DNA of 64,000 nucleotides from Stenotrophomonas sp. BIO128-Bstrain. GTDB lineage: Bacteria; Pseudomonadota; Gammaproteobacteria; Xanthomonadales; Xanthomonadaceae. The notes under the pieces were generated by a model. It did no database searches. It saw nothing but the letters and a program-made list of their open reading frames with translations, and had not been told where the DNA came from. The first letter of the stretch is position 1. Every line of letters begins with the position of its first letter. Shown here piece after piece: positions 58,294-64,000 of this stretch. The stretch spans positions 4,262,501-4,326,500 of the forward strand of contig NZ_CP124620.1 in the NCBI RefSeq assembly GCF_030128875.1, given 5' to 3'. The position numbers and the translations under genes are program-made.

Positions 58294-58770
58294 TTGCGGT
58301 TGTCTGTGCCGCATGCGCTGGCTCAAGCGCATCGGTTGGAGCAGTTTCGATGCAGCGCGGCGGAGCTGACCTCGTGGTTGATGGAGCGTGCCCACCAGAA
58401 CCAGGCATCGGGGGCATTGCGGTGTTTTGTTGTATGTGATGCGCAACACAATGTGGTGGGCTATTACGCGCTCGCTGCCGGCGGCGTTTCGCACCAGCTG
58501 GTTCCCGGTCGCCTTCGCCGGAACATGCCGCACCCCATTCCGGTCATCGTGCTGTGCAGGTTGGCCGTCCATGCCGACTGGGTCGGCCAGGGTGTCGGCG
58601 CGGGACTGCTGAAAGACGCTGTGCAACGCACGATGCAGGTCTGCGGGCACATCGGCGCGCGCGCCTTGTTGTGTCATGCGTTCGACGACACTGCCAAAGC
58701 GTTCTATCTCAAGCATGGCTTCATCGCGTCGCCGATGGATGGCAGGACGATGATGTTGCCTGTTGCATAG
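58294..58770 (+). CDS. GNAT-family (TacT-type) toxin
   Basis: A 158-residue acetyltransferase. The start is TTG 58294, with GGGAG 9 bases upstream. The acetyl-CoA pyrophosphate loop is Gln99-Gly-Val-Gly-Ala-Gly104, preceded by VIVLCRLAVHADWVG. The catalytic Tyr138 is in AFYLKHGF, and the N-terminal part (CSAAELTSWLMERAHQNQASG...VVGYYALA) is typical of TacT/AtaT toxins that acetylate the amino group of aminoacyl-tRNA and stop translation. Its residues appear intact, so it should be active when free of antitoxin. Confidence 0.92.
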   Translation: MRLSVPHALAQAHRLEQFRCSAAELTSWLMERAHQNQASGALRCFVVCDAQHNVVGYYALAAGGVSHQLVPGRLRRNMPHPIPVIVLCRLAVHADWVGQGVGAGLLKDAVQRTMQVCGHIGARALLCHAFDDTAKAFYLKHGFIASPMDGRTMMLPVA

Positions 58771-58785
58771 CGCGCCCGTTGATGA

Positions 58786-61700
58786 TCACGCGGCGCGCCG
58801 CAGCTTCGCCGACGCCAGATAGATCGCCGGCGTGGTGTACAGGGTCAGCCACTGGCTGACCAGCAGGCCACCGACAATGGCAATGCCCAACGGCTGGCGC
58901 ATCTCCCAGCCTTCGCCGGTGGCCAGCATCAGCGGCAACGTGCCCAGCAACGCGGCCACGCTGGTCATCAGGATCGGGCGGAACCGCAGTCGTGCCGCCT
59001 CGCAGATCGCCTCGTAGGACGACAGGCCGCGCTCGCGTTCGGCCGACAGCGCGAAGTCGATGATCAGGATGGTGTTCTTCATCACCACGCCCACCAGCAG
59101 GAACAGGCCGAGCAGCGAGATCAGGTTCAGCTCGTTGCCGAAGGCCATCAGCGCCAGCAACGCGCCTACGCCGGCCGAGGGCAGGGTGGAGAGGATCGCC
59201 AGCGGCTGCACGAAACTTTCGTACAGCACGCCCAGCACCAGATACACCGCCAGCATCGCGCCGAGGATCAGCCACAGCTGGCGCTCGCGCAGTTTCTCGA
59301 AGCCACCGGCCTCGCCGCTGAGCCGCGCCTGCACATGGGTGGGCAGCATGATCCTGGCCATGGCCTGGTCCACCGCTTTCACCGCCTGGTCCAGAGTGAC
59401 GCCGGGCGCCAGCGCGAACTCGATCCAGACCGAGGCGAACTGCTGGCTGTGATAGATCCGGTCCGGCGCCATGCCGTACTCCCACCGCGCGATGGACGAC
59501 AACGGCAGGCGCTGGCCGTCCTTGCCGATCACATGGATCTGCTCCAGCGTGGAAGGATCCTGGGTGTAGCGCGGGTCCAGCTCCATCACCACGCGGTACT
59601 GGTTGAGCGTGTCGTACAGCGTGGCAACCTGGCGTTGGCTGAAGGCATTGTTGAGCACGGAAGCGATCATGCGCATGTCCACGCCCAGGCGGGCGGCGGC
59701 ATCGCGGTCGATGTCGAGCACCACCTGCCGCATGCCTTCATCGCCCTTGGATTCCACGTCGACCAGCTCGGGCAGGGCGCGCAGCGCATCGGCCACCCTG
59801 GGCGTCCACTGCCGCAGCGGTTCCAGCTCGCCGGAGAGCAGCTGGAACTCGTACTGGCCGCTGTCGCCGCTGCCTTCCAGCTTGATGTCCTGGTCCACCC
59901 ACAGGAACATGCCGCCGCCCGGAATCTTCGGCATGTTGGCGCGCAGGCGGTCGATCACCTGCTGGCTGGAGACCTTGCGCTCGGCCAGCGGCTTCATCTT
60001 GATCATGATGAAGGCGTTGTTGACCCCGCTGCGGCCGCCGATGTACCCGATGATGTCGCTGATCGCCGGGTCGGCCAGCAGCAGCTTGCGGTAGGCCTCG
60101 ATCTTGGGCTGCATCACCTGGAACGAGAGGCCGTCGTCGCCGCGCGCGAAGCCACGCAGCTGCGCGGTGTCCTGCTTGGGCACGATGCCCTTGGGCACCT
60201 GTTGGAACAGCCACACGTTCAGTGCGATCACACCGGCGAACAGCAGCAGCGGCAGCGCGAGCCAGCGCAGCATTGTCTGCAGGCTGCCCACATAGGCGCC
60301 GCGCAGACGCTCGAACAGCGCGGTGCCGGCGCGCTGCAGGCCATTGCCGGGGCCGGGCCGTGCCTGCCCGAGCAGGCGCGCGCACAGCATCGGGGTCAGG
60401 CTCAGCGAAACCAGCAGCGAGACACCCATCGCCGCCACCAGGGTCAGCGAGAACTCGCGGAACAGCTTCTCGACGAAGTCATCCAGGAACAGGATCGAGA
60501 TGAACACCACGGCCAGCGCGATGTTCATCGACAGCAGCGTGGCACCGACTTCCCCCGCGCCCCGCAGCGCGGCGGTCATCGGTGAGGCGCCTTCTTCGCG
60601 ATGGCGGGCGATGTTCTCCAGCACCACGATGGCATCGTCCACCACCAGCACCGCGGCCACGATCAGCGCCATCAGCGAGAGCGTGTTGAGCGAGAACCCG
60701 AGCAGGGCGATGATCGCCAGCGCGCCCAGCAGCGAGACCGGGATGGCAACGGTCGGCACCAGCGCCGCGCGCCAGTGGCCGAGGAAGGCCAGCACCACCA
60801 GCACCACCAGGGCGATCGCCAGCAGCAACGTCAGCTCGGCCTCGCGCAGGGTGGCGCGGATCACCGGCGAACGGTCCATCACCACCTGCATGTCGATGTT
60901 GGCCGGCAGCAGCGCCTGCAGCGTGTCCATCTGTGCCTGGATGGCGTCGACGGTCTCGATGATGTTGGCCTCCGGCTGGCGGCTGACGATCAGCAGCACC
61001 GCCGGGCGCTCGTTGTGGAAGCCGCTGGCGTAGCGGTCTTCAACCCCTTCGCTGATCCCGGCCACGTCCTCCAGGTACACCGGGCGGCCATCGCGCATCG
61101 CCACGATCAGGCGGCGGTACTCGGCGGCGGTGCGCAGCTGCAGCGTCGCTTCCAGCTGCCACTGCTGGGCCTGGCTGGCGACGGTGCCCAGTGGCTTGAG
61201 TGCGTTGGCATTGCGGATCGCCGCGGCGATGTCGTCCAGCGCGATGCGGTGATGGTTGAGTGCATTGGGATCCAGCGAGACGCGCACCGCGGGCAGTGAG
61301 CTGCCGCCCACCTGCACCTCGCCGACGCCGGGAATCTGCGCCAGCTTCTGTGCGATCACGGTGGAGGCCACGTCGTAGATCTGGCCCGGCGCGAGGCTGT
61401 CCGAGCTCAGCGCCAGCGCCATGATCGGCGCCTGCGAGGGATTCACCTTGCGGTACTGGGGCATGCCCGGCATGCCGCTGGGCAGCTGCGCGCGCGCGGC
61501 ATTGATCGCCGCCTGCACGTCGCGCGCGGCATCGTCCACGTTGCGGCCGAGCGCGAACTTGAGCTCGACCTGGGTCGAGCCCTGGGTGCTGGCCGAGTCG
61601 ATCCCGGTCAATCCCGGGATGGTGCCCAGGGCACGCTCCAGCGGCGTGGCGACGTTGGCCGCCATCGATTCCGGACTCGCGCCCGGCAGGCTGGCACTGA

Positions 61701-61851
61701 CGTTGATGGCCGGGTAGTCGACCTGCGGCAACGGCGCGACCGGCAGCAGGCGCAGCCCGAGCAGGCCGGCCAGCACCACCGCGACCGCGAGCAGCACGGT
61801 GGCGACGGGATGCCGGACGAACCAGCCGATCGCCCGCGACAGCGGACTCAC
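58786..61851 (-). CDS. mdtC: RND efflux permease, MdtC-like
   Basis: A 1021-residue inner-membrane proton/drug antiporter of the MdtABC (MuxABC, SmeIJK) type. The start is GTG 61851, overlapping the stop of the preceding pump gene (GTGA). It has TM1 ([22 protein letters not shown]), porter domain [24 protein letters not shown], and the proton-relay pair Asp-Asp in [19 protein letters not shown] (TM4). A second half repeats the topology. Two different RND subunits in one operon form a heterotrimer, as in E. coli MdtB2C. In S. maltophilia the comparable system is SmeIJK; identity with it is inference. Confidence 0.9.
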   Translation of the reverse strand: MSPLSRAIGWFVRHPVATVLLAVAVVLAGLLGLRLLPVAPLPQVDYPAINVSASLPGASPESMAANVATPLERALGTIPGLTGIDSASTQGSTQVELKFALGRNVDDAARDVQAAINAARAQLPSGMPGMPQYRKVNPSQAPIMALALSSDSLAPGQIYDVASTVIAQKLAQIPGVGEVQVGGSSLPAVRVSLDPNALNHHRIALDDIAAAIRNANALKPLGTVASQAQQWQLEATLQLRTAAEYRRLIVAMRDGRPVYLEDVAGISEGVEDRYASGFHNERPAVLLIVSRQPEANIIETVDAIQAQMDTLQALLPANIDMQVVMDRSPVIRATLREAELTLLLAIALVVLVVLAFLGHWRAALVPTVAIPVSLLGALAIIALLGFSLNTLSLMALIVAAVLVVDDAIVVLENIARHREEGASPMTAALRGAGEVGATLLSMNIALAVVFISILFLDDFVEKLFREFSLTLVAAMGVSLLVSLSLTPMLCARLLGQARPGPGNGLQRAGTALFERLRGAYVGSLQTMLRWLALPLLLFAGVIALNVWLFQQVPKGIVPKQDTAQLRGFARGDDGLSFQVMQPKIEAYRKLLLADPAISDIIGYIGGRSGVNNAFIMIKMKPLAERKVSSQQVIDRLRANMPKIPGGGMFLWVDQDIKLEGSGDSGQYEFQLLSGELEPLRQWTPRVADALRALPELVDVESKGDEGMRQVVLDIDRDAAARLGVDMRMIASVLNNAFSQRQVATLYDTLNQYRVVMELDPRYTQDPSTLEQIHVIGKDGQRLPLSSIARWEYGMAPDRIYHSQQFASVWIEFALAPGVTLDQAVKAVDQAMARIMLPTHVQARLSGEAGGFEKLRERQLWLILGAMLAVYLVLGVLYESFVQPLAILSTLPSAGVGALLALMAFGNELNLISLLGLFLLVGVVMKNTILIIDFALSAERERGLSSYEAICEAARLRFRPILMTSVAALLGTLPLMLATGEGWEMRQPLGIAIVGGLLVSQWLTLYTTPAIYLASAKLRRAA

Positions 61852-64000
61852 GCCAGCGCCTCGTCAGCCCCGTCGGTCACCGGCGCCGGGCGCTGGCGGA
61901 AGCGGTCGAAGAACAGGTAGATCACCGGCGTGGTGAACAGGGTCAGCACCTGGCTGACGATCAGCCCACCGACCATCACCAGGCCCAGCGGCTGGCGCAG
62001 CTCCGCGCCCGAGCCACTGGCGAACATCAGCGGGATCGCGCCGAACAGCGCGGCCAGCGTGGTCATCAGGATCGGCCGGAAGCGCAGCAGCGCGGCCTGG
62101 TGGATCGCCTGGCGCGGCGCCATGCCGTGCTCGCGCTCGGCCTCCAGCGCGAAGTCGATCATCATGATCGCGTTCTTCTTGACCAGCCCGATCAGCAGCA
62201 CGATGCCGATCACCGCGATCAGGTCCAGGCTGCGCCCGCTGACCAGCAACGCCAGCAACGCACCCACCGTGGCCGAGGGCAGGGTGGAGAGGATGGTGAT
62301 CGGATGGATGAAGCTCTCATAGAGCACGCCCAGCACCAGGTACATCACCACCACCGCGGCCAGCACCAGCCACAAGGTGCTCGACAGCGACGCGCGGAAC
62401 GCATCGGCCGCGCCCTGCAGGCGCAGTTCGACGCTGGCCGGCAGCCCGATCGCGGCGCGTGCACCTTCGATCGCCTCCACCGCTTCGCCCAGCGATGCCT
62501 CCGGGGCGAGGTTGAAGGAGAACGTCACCGCCGGGAACTGGCCGACATGGTTGATCAGCAGCTGCGCGGGGCGCTGTTCGATCCGTGCGATGCCGCCCAG
62601 CGGCACCTGCCGTCCGTCCGGACCGGTGACGTGCAGGCGTGCGATCGCATCCGGGCCGAAGGCCACGTCCGGGCGCGCTTCCAGCACCACGCGGTACTGG
62701 TTGGCCTGGGTGAAGATGGTCGAGATCTGGCGCTGCCCGAACGCGTCGTACAGCGCATCGGCGATGGTCTCCACGCTGATCCCCAGGCGCGCGGCGGCGA
62801 CCCGGTCGATCACCACGTGTGCCTGCAGCCCTTGGTTCTGCAGATCGCTGGCGACGTCGGCCAGTGCCGGTGCCTGCTGCAGATGCTCGAGCAGGCGCGG
62901 CGTCCACGTCTCCAGCTGCGCGATATCCGGGCTGGTCAGGGTGAACTGGTACTGGGTCCGGCTGATCCGGTCTTCGATGCCCAGCTCCTGCACCGGCTGC
63001 AGGTACAGCCTGATGCCCGGGACATGCGCCACGCGCTGCTGCAGCCGCGCGATGATCGCCTGCGCATCGGCAGCGCGCTGTGCGTGCGGTTTCAATTCGA
63101 TCAGCAGGCGCCCGCTGTTGAGCGTGGCGTTGTTGCCGTCCACGCCGATGAACGAGGACAGGCTGGCCACGTCCTCATCCTCCAGCAACGCCGCCGACAA
63201 CGCCTGCTGGCGCTGCGCCATCGCCTGGAAGGAGATCGACTGTGGCGCCTCGCTGATGCCCTGGATCAGCCCGGCATCCTGCACCGGGAAGAAGCCTTTG
63301 GGCACCCACACGTACAGCAGTGCCGTCAGTACGAGGGTGGCGACGGTGGCGGCCAGCATCAGCGGCTGGCGCTGCAGCACCCAGTGCAGCTGGCGATCGT
63401 AGACCGCCACGACGCGATCGAACGGGTCACCCTGCTGCGCCGATTCCTGCCCATCCGCATCGCGGCGGGTGGCATGACCGGCCTTGAGCAGGCGCGCGCA
63501 CATCATCGGCGTCAGCGTCAGCGAGACCAGCAGCGAGATGCCGATCGCCACCGCGAGCGTGATCGCAAACTCGTGGAACAGCTTGCCGACCACATCGGCC
63601 ATGAACAGCAGCGGGATCAACACCGCGATCAACGACAGCGTCAGCGAGATCAGGGTGAAGCCGATCTGCCTGGCGCCCTTCAGTGCTGCCTGCATCGGCG
63701 TGGCACCGCGCTCCAGGTGGCGGGCGATGTTCTCCAGCATGACAATCGCATCGTCCACCACGAAGCCGGTGGCGATGGTCAGCGCCATCAGGGTGAGATT
63801 GTTGAGCGAGAAGCCGGCCAGCAGCATCACCCCGAAGGTGCCCACCAGCGACAGCGGGACCGCGATGCTGGGAATGATCGTGGCCGGGATGTTGCGCAGG
63901 AACACGAAGGTGACCATCACCACCAGCGCGATCGCGATGAGCAGCTCGTGCTGCACGCCGCGGATGGACGCGCGGATCGATTCGGTGCGATCGCTCAGGA
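61848..64000 (-). CDS. mdtB: RND efflux permease, MdtB-like, 5' end outside window
   Basis: At least 716 residues; the N-terminal about 320 lie beyond the right edge. The visible part starts [20 protein letters not shown], the start of the TM2-3 region. The relay Asp pair is in [20 protein letters not shown], followed by the second-half porter domain ([17 protein letters not shown]) and the final TMs ([25 protein letters not shown]). It is the first of the two RND genes; an MdtA-type membrane-fusion gene should precede it outside the window. Confidence 0.92.
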   Translation of the reverse strand, partial: LSDRTESIRASIRGVQHELLIAIALVVMVTFVFLRNIPATIIPSIAVPLSLVGTFGVMLLAGFSLNNLTLMALTIATGFVVDDAIVMLENIARHLERGATPMQAALKGARQIGFTLISLTLSLIAVLIPLLFMADVVGKLFHEFAITLAVAIGISLLVSLTLTPMMCARLLKAGHATRRDADGQESAQQGDPFDRVVAVYDRQLHWVLQRQPLMLAATVATLVLTALLYVWVPKGFFPVQDAGLIQGISEAPQSISFQAMAQRQQALSAALLEDEDVASLSSFIGVDGNNATLNSGRLLIELKPHAQRAADAQAIIARLQQRVAHVPGIRLYLQPVQELGIEDRISRTQYQFTLTSPDIAQLETWTPRLLEHLQQAPALADVASDLQNQGLQAHVVIDRVAAARLGISVETIADALYDAFGQRQISTIFTQANQYRVVLEARPDVAFGPDAIARLHVTGPDGRQVPLGGIARIEQRPAQLLINHVGQFPAVTFSFNLAPEASLGEAVEAIEGARAAIGLPASVELRLQGAADAFRASLSSTLWLVLAAVVVMYLVLGVLYESFIHPITILSTLPSATVGALLALLVSGRSLDLIAVIGIVLLIGLVKKNAIMMIDFALEAEREHGMAPRQAIHQAALLRFRPILMTTLAALFGAIPLMFASGSGAELRQPLGLVMVGGLIVSQVLTLFTTPVIYLFFDRFRQRPAPVTDGADEALA

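Overview
The window is a gene-dense, high-GC chromosomal segment of a Xanthomonadaceae gammaproteobacterium, most likely Stenotrophomonas. The evidence is the protein sequences (Rho with a long N-terminal extension, a LacI/TonB receptor/GH3 sugar locus, paired MdtB/MdtC-type pumps) and several GTAG-headed palindromes of the SMAG repeat type typical of Stenotrophomonas. No prophage, integrase, insertion sequence, CRISPR array, rRNA or tRNA was seen. Species assignment is inference.

Layout. 1-9.5 kb: a carbohydrate-uptake locus with a cupin-like JmjC-type protein (partial), TonB-dependent receptor, FucP/GluP-type sugar MFS transporter, LacI-family regulator and secreted GH3 beta-glucosidase. 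They share near-identical TGACA-GCG-T-type operators. 9.7-14.4 kb: rho and trxA divergent from rhlB. 14.4-19 kb: ftsE-ftsX-double-receiver regulator-ung, then rpoH behind a structured leader. 19-25.5 kb: purD, purH plus a lipoprotein gene, fis, a DUF3426 protein and prmA. 25.7-30 kb: two small-envelope unknowns, then aroQ-(LprI-like)-accB-accC. 30-38.7 kb: a four-PAS hybrid kinase, a PRISE-type reductase with a divergent HxlR regulator, a frameshifted NTF2-like gene, two tiny genes and a chemoreceptor with a sigma-28 promoter. 38.7-49.2 kb: a UvrA-like ATPase, a frameshifted PepSY/flavoreductase, cutA-dsbD-tlpA-like, and a large secreted endonuclease I. 49.3-51.6 kb: groES-groEL with sigma-32 promoter and CIRCE. 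51.6-58.8 kb: LysR/GST/flavin monooxygenase, a MarR-AlkC-like operon, aroG with an aromatic-codon attenuator, and a DUF1778-GNAT toxin-antitoxin pair. 58.8-64 kb: two RND pump genes, the first cut by the window edge.

Most notable: (1) an unannotated 26-residue leader peptide containing Tyr-Phe-Trp-Tyr-Tyr-Phe followed by a terminator upstream of aroG, which looks like classical attenuation sensing all three aromatic amino acids; (2) a perfect 10-bp hairpin ending one base before the rpoH start codon, a candidate RNA thermometer; (3) an exact 22-bp tandem duplication that breaks the signal-peptide frame of an NTF2-like gene, possibly phase-variable; (4) a local LacI operator regulon; (5) a Rho factor with about 180 extra residues rich in Gln/Asn and Arg/Gly. 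Heat-shock control is internally consistent: rpoH lies in the window and groES carries a good sigma-32 promoter.
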